Below are positions 22,614 to 35,508 of a DNA stretch of 64,000 nt, piece by piece. The position numbers and the translations under genes were made by a program. The number at the start of each line of letters is the position of its first letter. Positions within the stretch are counted from its first letter, which is position 1. The notes beneath the pieces are model-generated. The model had not been told where the DNA came from. It made no database searches and was given only the letters and a program-made list of their open reading frames with translations. The DNA comes from Adineta vaga (taxonomy: Eukaryota; Rotifera): assembly GCA_021613535.1 (NCBI GenBank), contig CP075496.1:12834001-12898000 (forward strand), in the 5' to 3' direction.

Positions 22614-24293
22614 CTAATCGTTTGGATATCGTGTTCCATTGATTGTCCATGCAGTTGGTGTGAATAGTTTGACAAGTGTTTGTACATTTTTTAAATATTT
22701 TTCTTCAAGCATATCAGCAACATGGACTAGATTATTGTCTACTGCATAAGCAGCAACTAAACCTGCTGCTTGTCCTATAGAGAATTCGACAGGATGTAAA
22801 CGAACTGCAGAATTGACTAAAAATGATTGTGCCATGGTTTTACCGATTACTATCAGGTTATCTATGTCACGATTTGTCATAGCACGTAATGGTATATAGT
22901 AAGGTAGAATAGAATAAGGCGTTTTCATATACGATGGATAATTACATTGTGGCATTCTATGAATATCAACATTATACGCACCGATACATACACGATCATC
23001 AAATATATAACCATGCAAATCACGGGCATGTCCACTAATAGTTGTAATATTCATTAGAAAATTTCCAACACCAATGGATCGACGAGATTCTCGTAAGTAA
23101 GGCATTTTTGCGAGACCATGACATGTACCTGCTGCTGGAACCGAACGTACGAGTACGGTTCGATTGGTCCACTGTGTTGGTGCCTGTTGTCTATACCAAT
23201 AATGATATCCATAAGCTTGTCGTTCCGCATTTTGAATTGCATCTAAATTGACACCACCTTGCCATTGATTTGTATCTCGTTGATGTTGAGCATCCGATGG
23301 AGAGAGGAAAAAAAATTCTTTGTGATAATCATTTCCTCCTGACCAGTTTTGTATTGTCAAATCATTGACAGCAACAATATCTGAATTCGGTGCAGATGTA
23401 TTTACTCTTCGATATGTCCATATACGCTCCCATGTTAAAGACTCAAACGTATAATTTGCTCCTCCAGTTGGTTCAGGTAATGGATTGGGAGGTTCATCAA
23501 CAGGTGTCTCTCGTAGTTGTTGAAGAAAATCGAATGTAAATGATTGACCACAGGTCGAATCACCCATACCTGATGTATCACCATCGAAACGTTCCATTAA
23601 ACCTTGTAAATAACTTGCATTTGATAATACTAATACTTCACCCCATGAACTACCTTCCATTACGAATGATAGATTTGTAAATGTTAATTGAGTTTTTGTA
23701 AACCATGCACTATCTGTTGATGAATACCAATCTGGTAATTCTTCGGATAAGAATCGACAACGTTCCGACGATGATTGAATAGGTGTCCGTTGAATAGCAT
23801 CGATTTGAATAATTCGACGACCACTTTCATCTTTATTAATACGTTTAATAACAGTATTATAGAATATACGAATTTCATCTAATTCTGGTAATACGGCTTC
23901 TGAATGAAACAAATTTGGAACTGAACATTTTGGTGATACCCAACATCGACCAGTATCACCTAAGACCGTAAGCATTTTAGCAAACATTGGATTTTGATTA
24001 TTCAATTGTCGATCAATTGCACCAACATTCAAAGTAAAATTTGAATCTTTATCTTTTACTGTATGGTATGCAAAATCTGGTGCACTTAATAATTCAGCTG
24101 TTAATTGGCCACCAGCCCAATCGGTAGGTTCAAGTAAACATACACGTGTATGCAAAAATTTTGAAGCTGTTAAAACTGCTCCTAAAGCTGATGTTGTACC
24201 ACCAACAATCAACAATTCACAATTATCAATCGTACGAATAGATGAATTGATTGAATGAATAAGAAAGAAAAATATTAGAGTATAAAATAGCAT
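22614..24293 (-). CDS. Secreted FAD-dependent oxidoreductase, intronless
   Basis: A single 559-codon frame lies only 77 bp upstream of the GH31 gene on the same strand. A signal peptide (LFYTLIFFFLIHSINSS) precedes a Rossmann-type start, CELLIVGGTTSALGAVL, with LLEPTDWAGGQL after the second strand. This GGT-x-x-A...GGQ pattern fits the FAD-dependent oxidoreductase family PF12831. The C-terminal FAD-binding block is also there: IVIGKTMAQSFLVNSAVRLHPVEFSIGQAAG. Many N-glycosylation sequons (such as NFT, NLS, NAS, NYT) agree with secretion. Substrate is unknown; relatives are often annotated from bacteria and fungi. Intronless structure, and a neighbour of the same kind, suggest a transferred gene pair, though the two need not act together because only this one appears exported. 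Confidence 0.85.
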   Translation of the reverse strand: MLFYTLIFFFLIHSINSSIRTIDNCELLIVGGTTSALGAVLTASKFLHTRVCLLEPTDWAGGQLTAELLSAPDFAYHTVKDKDSNFTLNVGAIDRQLNNQNPMFAKMLTVLGDTGRCWVSPKCSVPNLFHSEAVLPELDEIRIFYNTVIKRINKDESGRRIIQIDAIQRTPIQSSSERCRFLSEELPDWYSSTDSAWFTKTQLTFTNLSFVMEGSSWGEVLVLSNASYLQGLMERFDGDTSGMGDSTCGQSFTFDFLQQLRETPVDEPPNPLPEPTGGANYTFESLTWERIWTYRRVNTSAPNSDIVAVNDLTIQNWSGGNDYHKEFFFLSPSDAQHQRDTNQWQGGVNLDAIQNAERQAYGYHYWYRQQAPTQWTNRTVLVRSVPAAGTCHGLAKMPYLRESRRSIGVGNFLMNITTISGHARDLHGYIFDDRVCIGAYNVDIHRMPQCNYPSYMKTPYSILPYYIPLRAMTNRDIDNLIVIGKTMAQSFLVNSAVRLHPVEFSIGQAAGLVAAYAVDNNLVHVADMLEEKYLKNVQTLVKLFTPTAWTINGTRYPND

Positions 24294-26410
24294 TTCTCGT
24301 TTTGAATATATCTAAGATAGGAAAAACACTGTATTTTTGCAATCAGAAATGATCTATTATTTTAAATAATATTATCAGTTGTAAAATTAATATAAAAATT
24401 CTCGAGATAATCGTTGTTAATTCGTATTCATTTGGCTTTCAACAATTTATAACATTCATTAATATTTATTGATCTATCGATAAGATTTTATTACCAATAA
24501 AAACATAGAAACGTGTTTGATTGCAAAAAAATCAATATTAGTGCATAAATGGTACGAATCCCTATCATGATATTTCTTCTCTCAACTCAACCTTCTTTTT
24601 ATTCTTAGATAAATAAATCTACTTAACATAGAAACTGTATATAAACGAGTTCTTTACAAATATAATAATGTCATTCATTAACGAATCGTTTCCTGCTATT
24701 ATTTTTTACTACAAAATACATCTTAATCTAGTATATACAATAGAAAGAACCTGTTGGCTTTATCACACTCTCTATTATACTGTTTTCTCCGTCATTATCA
24801 AATCTGGTAAGCAATATATGATTTTCATGTATATTTTATATATCATTCTGTCATGTAAATATATAAACACTTATATAAACATGTGAAATATCTTGAGTCT
24901 ATATAATATCAAGGCAAAGAAAACAAATATTTTTACAACATACGATTTACTAAATAAATTTGTTGATCTAAATGAGATTTTCGAAATCGAACGGATATAA
25001 ATCAAAGTTAGTTTTCCTGTAGAAAGAAAAAATTATTGTTTATCTAGATACATACTTAACAAGAAAATGAAGTCGTTAAACGCGGAGAAAAGGTAAGCAA
25101 TATACTTGTGAATAGTAAAATGTATTAAATAAAAATTGCGTATTTATCGAAGAAAATAAAATGAGATAAAAAATATTTATAAAATGAAAATAAATAGAAA
25201 AAAGACACATCTTTTGTTGCATTATAATAATTATCTCTCCTTATCATTGTGTTGCATTTCGTTTTTTTTTCTCTGGATAAAATAAGATAAAAAGCAGAAT
25301 TGAATGTAATTACTCTTGTGTTTGCCTATTTCGTTCATTGTCTTTATCTATTATAAGAATTCAAAATAGATTTTAAAACGATGTGAATAACTGTTTATTT
25401 AGATAAAACAATCTCTTGTGTGTTTATCGATAATCATCATGTATCAAAACTTGCAATGGAGCAGACAAATACGAATTTTGATGAGAGAGTTATCAAGATT
25501 TAAAGATATTTTAATTTTATTCATTTACTCTTCTTTGAGAAAACGTTTGACACTTTAAGACTGTAATGCAATTATCAATAAATCCATCTTACAATCAACA
25601 ATCCTTTCTCTCATCGCACATATATTTCATCTGTAACCACAAAACATTCTCCAAGTTGACCCAAATTACTCTTGAGATGGTTTTTCTCTTGTAATCAGTA
25701 GAAAGACACTCGCTAATGTTGATATGTCTCTGCATAAGTAGCGAAAGTCGTGTACGTGTCTCGAGCTCTATTCGATAGGTTTTTTCTCTTGTTTTGGTTC
25801 TAACTACATAGACTGAAAACAAAAATAACTTTTGTGTATGCTACAAAATCTATCCATCTCACATGAAAGACGTCAATAAGGATTTGTAAATAATTATTTC
25901 CAATATTCCAACAATACTTAGTAAACATAAATAAATCATCATGTTATTTTGTTAGGTTTTCTTCGTGTAATAACTGGTTCTTAATACGTAACATTCTATT
26001 AGAGTCTAGTTGGTAAATTGGAAAAGAATAGTTTGCTTTACTTGGAAAAAAAACAGTCTGGATTTTTCAACATGAATACAAAGCCTATAGAATCATTTCT
26101 ATATCTATGTTGTAGTGAAATCTTTTACATAAAGAATGAAGTTGATGACGAAATTCTTCTTTTTTTTTCCTTCTGTTTATTTTGTTTTCTATCTTAATTT
26201 AATCGACTGACAACTTGTATTGCATAATATATAGAAATAAAAACAACAAAACAGATGTAAACTTTTGTTTCTATTCTAGATCTTATGCCTTTCAGTAGTG
26301 AATCATTTATTATTGTCTCCTTCTCATGTCATGTTATTTTAGATTTTCTCTTCAATCTATGATTATTACATTTCTTCAATTGATGAGTACACGTCAAATA
26401 TAATATAATC
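24294..26410. other. Intergenic, no gene seen
   Basis: Two kilobases of AT-rich sequence between divergent genes (FAD oxidoreductase on minus, ADP-ribosyl cyclase on plus). It presumably holds both promoters. No coding frame with codon-like structure and no clear repeat was found. Confidence 0.5.
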
Positions 26411-27842
26411 ATGTCTTATTATCAAGTTTCTCGTAAGTTCTGTTTGTTTGTTTTTTCTTAAATAAAAAAAAAGTTACAATTAGATAATATTTAGTTCTCC
26501 TTTCATTAGTATTGATAATCATTCATATGAATTGTTTGACATATGCCAAAGAACAAGATTCCACTACTATTCATCTTGAAGCACCTCATTTAACTGATCG
26601 AATACATAGTGATCGACCACCAATACAACTTTCGGTGGATAAAGCACGAAAGAAATCGAAAACAATAGTCTCTGCAACTAAGAATCTATTCAATCCATGT
26701 AACGGGTCATATGTAAAAACAAATGGAACAACTTGTGGTCTTAAACAAATCATGCTCGGTCGTTGCTATGAATATCAGTATATTAAATATCAATTATTTC
26801 TCACAAATCGATCGTAAGATATTGTTTTCATATTTTCTATTTTATTAAAATTCAAAGAATTTCTTTCTCAAAAGGAATGTTAAAAATTGTTCACAACTTT
26901 ATCAAACATTTGAATCTGCAGTACGACATAAACAACATTGTAATATGAATATGAGTACATATCAAGCATATTTCGACTTAGCATTAGCCGATGTTCATGT
27001 GATCAATCGAGTAAATCAATTCAAAAGAAAATCTTTGAAGAGGTTTTTCTTATTCTTTGATTAGGCAATGTTTTGGAGTGGTACATATGGTGTTACACAT
27101 GCGTATGGTGGAAATGGAGCAAATTATATAACCTTAGAGGATACACTTGCTGCAGCTATGGTCAATGGTCTCGTTTGGTGTGGAAATGAAAATGCGACCG
27201 AAGGATTTGATTTTATTAGTTGTCCAAATAGTTGTAAAGATAATCGATGGGCTGATTTAGCATTTTGGGGCTTAGCATCGAAGACAGTGAGATCAAAAAG
27301 GAATGAAATAGATGAATTGAAATCATTTACTTTAGTTTGCTCAATTAGCTGCTGGTGAAATTTATGTTGTTCTTAATGGAAGTCAAATAAATCGATCAGC
27401 ATTTCGTAATAATTCATATTTTTCCGATTTTGAACTACCGAATTTTCGACGAATTGGTGAATATCGTGTTACGAAAATAAATATTCTTCTTCTCCATTCA
27501 CCCGATGCAAAAGTTGTGTAAGTCAAATGATTTCTTCACCAACACTTGTTCTCTTCTTCTTTTCATAGTGAGAAATGTGGCGAGAAAAGTCTGATTCAAT
27601 TAGAAGAATTAGTTTTAAATAAAGGTTTTCAATATGCATGTAAAGATGATCCCGAAGAATTAATTTTAATTATGTGCGGAAATCAATGGGAAGCACGAGA
27701 ATGTCAAATAGCCCGACGAGTATTACGACAAGCATGGGACACGAAACTTTATGGAACATCAATTAGCAAACAAAATTCCTATTCGTTTTCTCTCTTTTTA
27801 TTAACGTTTTTATTCGAAATCTTATCTTCAATAAAATTTTAA
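26411..27842 (+). CDS. ADP-ribosyl cyclase (CD38/BST1-like)
   Basis: Six exons (26411-26432, 26510-26813, 26875-27010, 27065-27286, 27336-27517, 27569-27842) give about 379 residues. The family makes cyclic ADP-ribose from NAD and also makes NAADP or hydrolyses NAD, feeding calcium signalling. Diagnostic residues align with CD38: the MFWSG tryptophan (CD38 Trp125), TLEDTL (Glu146-Asp147), LAFWGLASK (Trp189) and YFSDFEL with the catalytic glutamate (Glu226). Paired cysteines around NPCNG, TTCGLK, NCSQ, HCNMN, WCGNE and SCPNSC support the usual disulfide fold. The N-terminus after the tiny first exon is hydrophobic (LLIIIHMNCLTYA) and may be a signal peptide; the C-terminus ends in a hydrophobic tail suggesting GPI anchoring. 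The first exon is the least certain part. Confidence 0.88.
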
Positions 27843-28389
27843 TAGATCAATATTTTTCAATACAGATCTCTTCTGTCATTTATTTCAATTAAATCTTCTT
27901 TTTCTCTTTTTCTTTTTGACGTATGTGTAACAATGAATAATTATGATCAATCTATTCGTATTATTAAAGAAGACATAATGAATTGATCGAATGATAATTA
28001 TTCATCGATAAAACGAATTGACGTTTTATTCAAAGTAAAAGTCTACGATATTATAGATACAATGTTTCGAAGAAAAAAGAGAAGAAAACAAAGCACACAA
28101 AAAAGACGAATTTTTTGTCTGTGTATACATCCAGCACCATTGATTTCACAAACGAAAGAGATACATATTTGACTTATGTTAAACAACCGTTGTTGGACTA
28201 TCGTGAGCAAGGACGAGCTAAAACAAAAAAAGAAAACAAAATATGTTTAATTTCTATTCTTAATGAAAGTGAAAAATATTGAATTCCGTTTCCAATAGCC
28301 CAGTAATAAAGAGCGGTTATTCTCATGCTCACAAAAACATAATAAAACATCAATCACTCATGCAAATCGGATATAGTCATTTAAGACAA
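27843..28389. other. Convergent 3' flanks, no gene seen
   Basis: The short gap holds the 3' ends of the cyclase (plus) and liprin-beta (minus). An AATAAA-type context (tcaataaaatttt) overlaps the cyclase stop. No other feature was recognised. Confidence 0.45.
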
Positions 28390-31300
28390 TTATAAAAGAG
28401 CAGCAAAACCCACTTCATCCTCAACAGTATCAGCCAATGGTGTTTCTTTCCGTGGAAAACGCTAAATTATATAATGGAAGAAAATATTCAATGAGCGAAA
28501 ACAAAAAGACAGAAAAGAAGTATTGAAGGATGACAATTTCTACCTTTAAGCTTGGTGATATTCCATTTGGAATGCCATTTTCATTCATTGGACAAACTAA
28601 ATCATCAGCTTCGACCGAACGTGTTCGTCGATGAGCGAATAAACCACGTGAAAATTTGATTTTTGTATGTGCAGTTAATGGTTGATAATTCGGCGATTTT
28701 TCATATTGATTTTTACGATCTTGTAAATCATTACCAATTAATTCTTGAAAACGCATTGTTAAATGTCGTCGTAATAGGGTTTTCGACATTGGTATTGATA
28801 GAATTTCCGCTAATGTTGAAGCATTGAAACGTAATTCAAGAATCTTTAAGAAATAGATATGATTTTTTTAAAAAGAAACAAAAAAAACGGTGGCTTTTAT
28901 TTCTTACAATCAAAGCACCACAAACACCTGATCCACGTAGATTTGGTGCATATTCCGATAAATCAATCGATCGTAACCATTCCATAACACGATGGTTTGA
29001 CCAATGCATGATTTCTGTCATATCATTTTTATCATCTGAACCTGGTCGACGTTTAATACATGATGGATTAAAACCATTTAAACGTAACACTTGAATAGCA
29101 CGTTTTATACTCAAATGATGAAGTTCATTTGTTATATTTAAATAAATAATATCTTCCTAAACAAAAATAAGATGAATAACATACTATTCAAAATGTTTGA
29201 TTTCTGTTTTCATACAAGAGTTAGATTATTGAGAAGACGACCATCAATTTTCGATTCAACAAAATATTCTTTATATTGAGGTAGACCAATATCATCAAGC
29301 CATTCTTAAGAATAATTTGTAGAAAAATGTTAACAATGATTATTAGAAGAAAAAAACAATTTTTGAATTATACTTTGAACCCAATGTGTATCGAGAATGT
29401 TTGCTTCAGTTTGTCGTGTACATAGACCATTTAAACATAATTGAAGTTTTTTTCGATGCAATGGATTCCGCATGCCAATTTTCTAAAGATCAAAATGTTT
29501 CTCTCTTTTCAAGTTTGTCTTCTTCTTACTTTTTCTAATTCTTGTGGTGAAGCATGTAAAAGTTGTAAACCATTTTTGAAATGTTTTCGACATTCACTGG
29601 CATATTGGCCAAGACCAATACCATATAACCAATTTACAATTTGTTCAGTTTGCCAACGAGAAAATGTCGTTTCCAAAGCACTGAAAAAGACAAGAATACC
29701 ATGACAAAATTTCATTTACAATCAAATATTAATCACAATATAAAGAGGCAGTCTTTTGTATCAACATTTCCCCAAGATAAGTTCATGGACATGAACATTA
29801 TTAAGATTTTTTCGGAACATCTGGAAACTGCCTTTAGGCCAGAAGACACAGATGAAATTTTTCTCATCAATTTCATAACAGTTTATCGATTAACAATAGG
29901 ATAGATAAGAGATGATAAAAATCGAACAGTTTTCTTACCTAAGTGGTTTAATTGATGTTTTACCACCACTAGTTGTTGCTCTTAAACCACCACGATTAAA
30001 TGGACTTGCAGTTTGATGTTCACTATCTTCACGAAAATTTCCTGAATTTGTTCGAATAATTCTAAAACATGAAGAATAAGTTTCACATTGAATTTTTTTT
30101 CTTATCATACCTTCCAAAAATACTTCTTAATCCTTTCGCACTTGATGATTTACTCTTATCTAAATTTGTTGATGATGATTTTTTATAAATTGAATATTTA
30201 TGACTTGGTCCATCGGATATATAACCACTTTGATCATCTAAAATTTGTAGAATCAATAATTTTCTTCTGATTTTCATCACTTTCATTCTTACATGTACGA
30301 TTCATTCTATCATCAGACGGAAGTGTTCGAATAATTGTCGATTGTTGTTGTTGTAGTTGTTTATCACGAATAGGTGTCTAGATAATAACATAGCATAGTT
30401 TATTTTTCCAAAGAATTATTTATAAAATATTGACATACATTGGTTAATTCTCTGGTCATCATTGGTTCAGCACTTGAAGCCTAAGAGATAAGACAAAAGA
30501 ACACTTTTTCTAGACAAAATACATATGAGCTATTTACTTACACGTTGTAGGACGTCAAGTTTCAATTTTGCTAATGGATTTTGATAGGCATTTAAACACG
30601 AATCATGACCATTATGGGATGATCGAGTTAATAGACAAGATGATGATGAAGGAGGCTTTTGAGATGGCTATTAAAAGTATATGATTATGTAATTATATTC
30701 AAAGATCTATATTATTACCGGTAAATCTTTATCACTATTCACGGATGGCAATGAATTTGAATCAGAATTATCACCGTCTGCTTCGTAACCAGGTTTTTGA
30801 ATAAGATGATGATTATTGGTATTAGTATTAACTAAATAAATCGATTATAGCTCAAGTTCATTTCTTTTTTTTTGTGACATTTACCAGAATTTTCAATTTT
30901 TTTTGTATTTATTGAGGATAATACTGATGATGAAATTTCGTTTGTGGGTGTACTAGTCGATAATCCAATAGATTGATATTTCGATATTTGACTTTGTAAA
31001 TCTTCAATCTTTTTTTCCTAAAAATAGATATGGATAAGTAGACAAGAAGAAGAGAGATAGAGTGTAATTATAGTATCGTAATTACTTTTTCGTCGTTGGA
31101 TTTGACAAGAGATTCAATACGTCGTTTCAAACGTTCGATGTCGCTTTCTAAGAAAGACAGACGAATTAACTACAACTGTTTGTTAATGACATTGGAAAGA
31201 AAAAGGAAAATGAATATGAGCAAATGTGAATGTATGTATGAGCAGAAAATCGAAGACGAAAAATAGACCAACAGAAGGCGATAGAAAAGAAGAGAATGTT

Positions 31301-33484
31301 GATAATTTGAACTCGACAAGATGTGAATATAGAATGACCTCGACAATCATCAGCTGACACGCACGTACACGGACATATATACATAGATCGCCTATTTTAT
31401 TATCACTTCTACTTCTTCTTTTTCTTGTTCGTACTTACCACGACGAATAGAACAGTGTGATGGATATCTAGGTGGAAGCGAACTATTTGTAGTATATGGA
31501 TAAGCTAAGATCCATGGTTTGGTATTGATCTCGGACGTGACATAGGATGACATTTGATTTCTAGGCAATATTCTTCAGTAGGAGACGCGATAGAGCATAC
31601 GATAATTGCTTGATCGATCGAACAATCTTGTACATAGATATGATAGAAATAAGAACAAAGAAATGGAAATACGATGGGAAAAGAAGAGAACAGAAAAATA
31701 TCCAGGAAAAAAGTAATAATAACAACAACAACATCATCATCATCATCATCGTGGTGGATCTTCTCTTTCTCGCATCATTTTTGTCCATGAGGGAAAATTT
31801 GACCTTGCCTTAGAAAGATTGATCAAATAGAAATAAACTTTTATAAATGCCTTTCTCTATATGAGATAGGAGAAGACTTCTTTTGCCTCATCAAACATAT
31901 CTTACCCATAACTGATGATGGTGTACCACGTCCATTCAATGCTGATGTAGATCGAGAACTAATCCAGTCATGATTTCCATTAGCTAGACGAGCTTTATAT
32001 GCTTCATTTTCTTCCTTGAAATTAAGAAGTTATCTTAATTTATCGAATAGGAGAATACTAAATGAGACATACTTGAAGTCGTCGAACTTTATCTTCAAGT
32101 TCATAACGTTCTTTTTCTAATGTATCCAAACGAATTTTGAAATGATTAATTTCATTTAAAAATTGTGATGGATCAATCATTGTTTGTGCCGAATCCTAAA
32201 AATAATGAAATAATTTCTTAATAAGATTTATTTTTCTCTTTTATATATAAACTTTCGAATCTAAATATCATCACATACTCTGTTTTAGTATCATTAACAT
32301 ATATGCTTAACTAACCTTTCGTCTTTTAGATGACATTATTCCACCTGTATTTTGATGTATATGCATACATTGTGTCTTATCACCGTTATTAGTATTACTA
32401 TGACTGAAATTGCTACATGATATTGTCTTCACGACGATACTCATTTTGAATCAAATGAACGTATGCAACTGTTGGATTAAATATTGACCATGGTGAAGGT
32501 ATGAAAAGTACAGACGTAGACAAGCCAAGCGTCAACCTGTTCTCTTTTGCTTTCTCGTCCTTATTTTTTTCCTTCTTTCCTTTAGTAATATTTTCGTATT
32601 TTTCTTTGTCTTTCTCTTTCTTTCTCACTTCGTTATATGTCCTTTCTTTGCCTAGGAGTGTTCTGTTTTCGATAAAGTTGATGACGCCGACGACGACTCA
32701 CACATTCGGCATCTGCTATTACATTGAGCAACTACGGATGTATACGAAAGTATAAGCAATGCACAAGTCTATTTCATTGTTCTTTTTCTTTGTCGATATA
32801 TATGTATATTTTGCATCTGATTCAGTATGTCTGACCGAAGTAATATTACTTTTGTACTATTCTGATTGAACCATCTAATGAGATGTATAAAGAGAAGGAG
32901 AAAGAATACATACGTGCTGGATAAAAGACGACTGTTGATGAACATGCGCAGAATGGATATGTGAAGCGTTCATTGTTGAATTATGATACTTTGGTTTTGT
33001 TCGACGTTGTAATTGTTCAAATTCTTGAATAGTATCTTGTTGAAGTTCTAATTTTTCTGTTAAAACTTGAATTTGTAAATTCAATGAACTTCGTTCATTT
33101 TCTAATCGATGTAATTTGTCTGTTAAACGATTCGAATCCTGATCATATACAAACAAATAGAGAAATAAAAAAGAAGGTCATTATTGAACATCTGGACTAA
33201 TAAATTCATAAAAAAAAATAGATAATTCTTTATTTTTTTTATCATTCATTAAATCTGTTGTCTCCATGTGTGATTGTATATATTCGGCAGGCAATGTTTT
33301 TTTTAGAACAGAAAGGTCTTTTTTGTTTTCTTTTTCTTCTTATATCATAATCATCTTTCAACAGACATTGCATAGTTTTTCATCAGAAAAAATACCGTTG
33401 TATAATTAGATAGAAAACAAGAAAAAGTATTCTTACCCAAAATGATTCCATTGGAAAATGTTGATGTTTATCATCTCGTGGCAT
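28390..33484 (-). CDS. PPFIBP1: Liprin-beta (PPFIBP1/2 homologue)
   Basis: A many-exon gene. Exons near the 3' end are firm: 29530-29680, 29374-29482, 29216-29304, 28908-29156, 28544-28843 and 28390-28461. The N-terminal half is coiled coil (LTDKLHRLENERSSLNLQIQVL, and FLNEINHFKIRLDTLEKERYELEDKVRRLQ) followed by a long Ser/Thr/Asn-rich linker. The C-terminus holds three SAM domains: the first around FSRWQTEQIVNWLYGIGLGQY, the second around WLDDIGLPQYKEYF, the third around WSNHRVMEWLRSIDLSEY. LSIKRAIQVLRLNGFNP and PNLRGSGVCGALI are near-identical to vertebrate liprin-beta. Liprins are cytosolic scaffolds at synapses and adhesion sites; liprin-beta pairs with liprin-alpha, whose partners include LAR phosphatases. 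Start chosen at 33484 (MPRDDKHQHF), which splices into the coiled coil. Several upstream exons are approximate. One intron (31562-31905) holds a (CAT)n repeat. Confidence 0.88.
31725..31752 (+). repeat. (AAC/CAT)n microsatellite in a liprin-beta intron
   Basis: A run of AAC units passes into CAT units. It creates misleading Met- and Leu-rich open frames on the minus strand and Asn/Ile-rich ones on the plus strand. Simple repeat, not coding. Confidence 0.6.
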
Positions 33485-34044
33485 CTCATCTATCGTCTAT
33501 GATACTGAAAGAAGTTAATGAACACGATTATACTCATTTTCTTTTCTTTTTCTTACTGCATATACACATATGTTTTATAGCTTTCTGAACAAAAATCAGG
33601 CAGACCAATGAACTGAATGTATATGTATATGTATATGTATATCTTGATGTACATAGGAGAAAGTAGAAATGGATGTATAATAAGAGAAGGAAAAGGGCCA
33701 AAAAAAAAGACCGATAACAGACAGCGATATGTCACAGATATGTCGAGAGAAGAATGGTATAAAAGTTGATGCAATCTATATACAAATAGATTTTAGCAGA
33801 AAATGAACATTAGCACATGTCAGAATCATTTGTTAAATTACAAAAAAAGAAAGAATTTCAATTGAAGTAAACGAGAGCTTCTTTTACTCCGATTCTTCAA
33901 TTATTTGATCAAATAATGTATAAAAATGATCAATTACTTTTCTTACTATCTTGTCTTCGATGACATCTCAATCTAATCAAAGTCAACATATACTATCTTG
34001 TTATTTATAATTATTATTTATTATCATTTGATTTCTATTAAAAA

Positions 34045-34344
34045 TCAATTTGGACTTTTTCTCTCATCCGATGATTCATTGGAAATAAAACGAATAGAAC
34101 CTACCGTTTGCTTTGGAACATAAGAATAATCTCCAATATTTAAGGATAATTCCGTACGATAGCGTTGATTATTTAGTAAATTTGCTGCAAGTTGTTCAGT
34201 AATGTTGTTATTAATAGTAGCCATATTACTACCAGCTGTAGGAAGATTAACATTAGGCATGGAAGATGCTGGTAATTTGAGCGGAATTCGACCGAAAGCA
34301 ATATTTGACCATTTTGTTGTTTCACCCATTTTCATTCCAACCAT
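34045..34344 (-). CDS. Small orphan protein, 99 residues
   Basis: A single-exon frame with codon use like the neighbouring genes starts at MVGMKMGETTKWSNIAFG and contains a PLKLPASSMPNVNLP stretch. It continues with a helical LAANLLNNQRYRTELSLNI and ends in a polar tail with SNESSDERKS. No signal peptide or membrane span is visible and I do not recognise the family. It lies 560 bp upstream of the liprin-beta start on the same strand, so an alternative 5' coding exon of liprin-beta was considered, but the frame ends in its own stop. The ordered, low-repeat sequence argues against chance, without proof. Confidence 0.45.
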   Translation of the reverse strand: MVGMKMGETTKWSNIAFGRIPLKLPASSMPNVNLPTAGSNMATINNNITEQLAANLLNNQRYRTELSLNIGDYSYVPKQTVGSIRFISNESSDERKSPN

Positions 34345-35508
34345 GATGAAAGATTAGTATCGTCTTCTAATCACTATTTGTCAAATGCGATTAAACTAGG
34401 CAATGATTAGAACATCATTATATATGATATTGATGTGATGAACAGAAAAAAGACCTCGTATATAAATATATAGATATATATCAAATGTATGTTGTAATAA
34501 ACGTAATTTGAAATCGGTCTATCTTGCTCTAACAAAACTCGTATAAATGAATGTTATCGTTTAGTTTGGTCAAAAATATAATGAAAGTAAATGATCGACC
34601 ATCATTCGTCGTATGGTCATATGGACAATATCATTACATTGAAAGAGCAAAAAGAAGAAGAAGAAGACGAGACTGATGTATTTTTTTTTACGTTCATATT
34701 GTGTTAATAATCTCGAGTATATATATATATATATTACGATTGATGTTGAAGATGTAGTTGATTGAAAACATAATTTTTTCTAACAAACGTGACTGTATCT
34801 GTCTATTTTCAACAAGTACAAAGAAATGAATCGGCTTCCTATTGTATCAACTAATTGTCATTCTTCTTTTGTCATCTTTACTTGTTCGATATATTCGCTT
34901 TTATTTATTCATGTCAAAATATTCACATCTATTCTTTTCTTTTATATGTTAATCAAGAATACATATTGTGAACAGAGTTACATATGGAGTTTGATGTTTA
35001 ATACATCGATTATACATTACATCATATATGATTTCATTGCCCAATAAAAGATATGTGTTCTTAGATTCGAAAGAATTTATTTATCTAAGACAGATCATAA
35101 TGTCCTTCTTGCATTTTATATTCGATCAATTTCAATCGTAACAGACACTTTTATTTCTCTTCTTCTTTCTCTTTGCACAAATCAAAAAAAAGAAACGGAC
35201 AAACATGCAAAAAAATAGTTTATGTGTGTGTGTGTGTGAATGTTGATAATGCTGTTTTAACAATAAAATAGGAGAAAAGGGTAATAAAAAACGCCGTTAG
35301 TAACGATCAAGTAGAAGAAAAGAAAAAAAACGAGAAGATTTTGATCTTTTTTTTTAAGTGTTTAGAACCAACTCTTGAAGAATGAAGAAAAGTATATGGA
35401 TATGAGAATGATCTTAGACGCATATACACACACACATCCATACATATAAATATGAATGTTTGAGATCAGAGAGAAAAGAAGAAGTAGAAGAAAATGTCTA
35501 AATATAAT
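34345..35508. other. Intergenic with simple repeats
   Basis: It contains (TA)n near 34717-34734, a (GT)n run near 35222-35238 and poly-A/poly-T stretches. No gene was recognised between the orphan ORF and LSM12. Confidence 0.5.

Noticed and set aside
25595-25822. 75-codon minus-strand frame in the desert before the cyclase
   Set aside because: No similarity, no splice partners, composition like the surrounding intergenic DNA.
31561-31788. Met- and Leu-rich minus-strand frame
   Set aside because: Created by the (AAC/CAT)n microsatellite in a liprin-beta intron.
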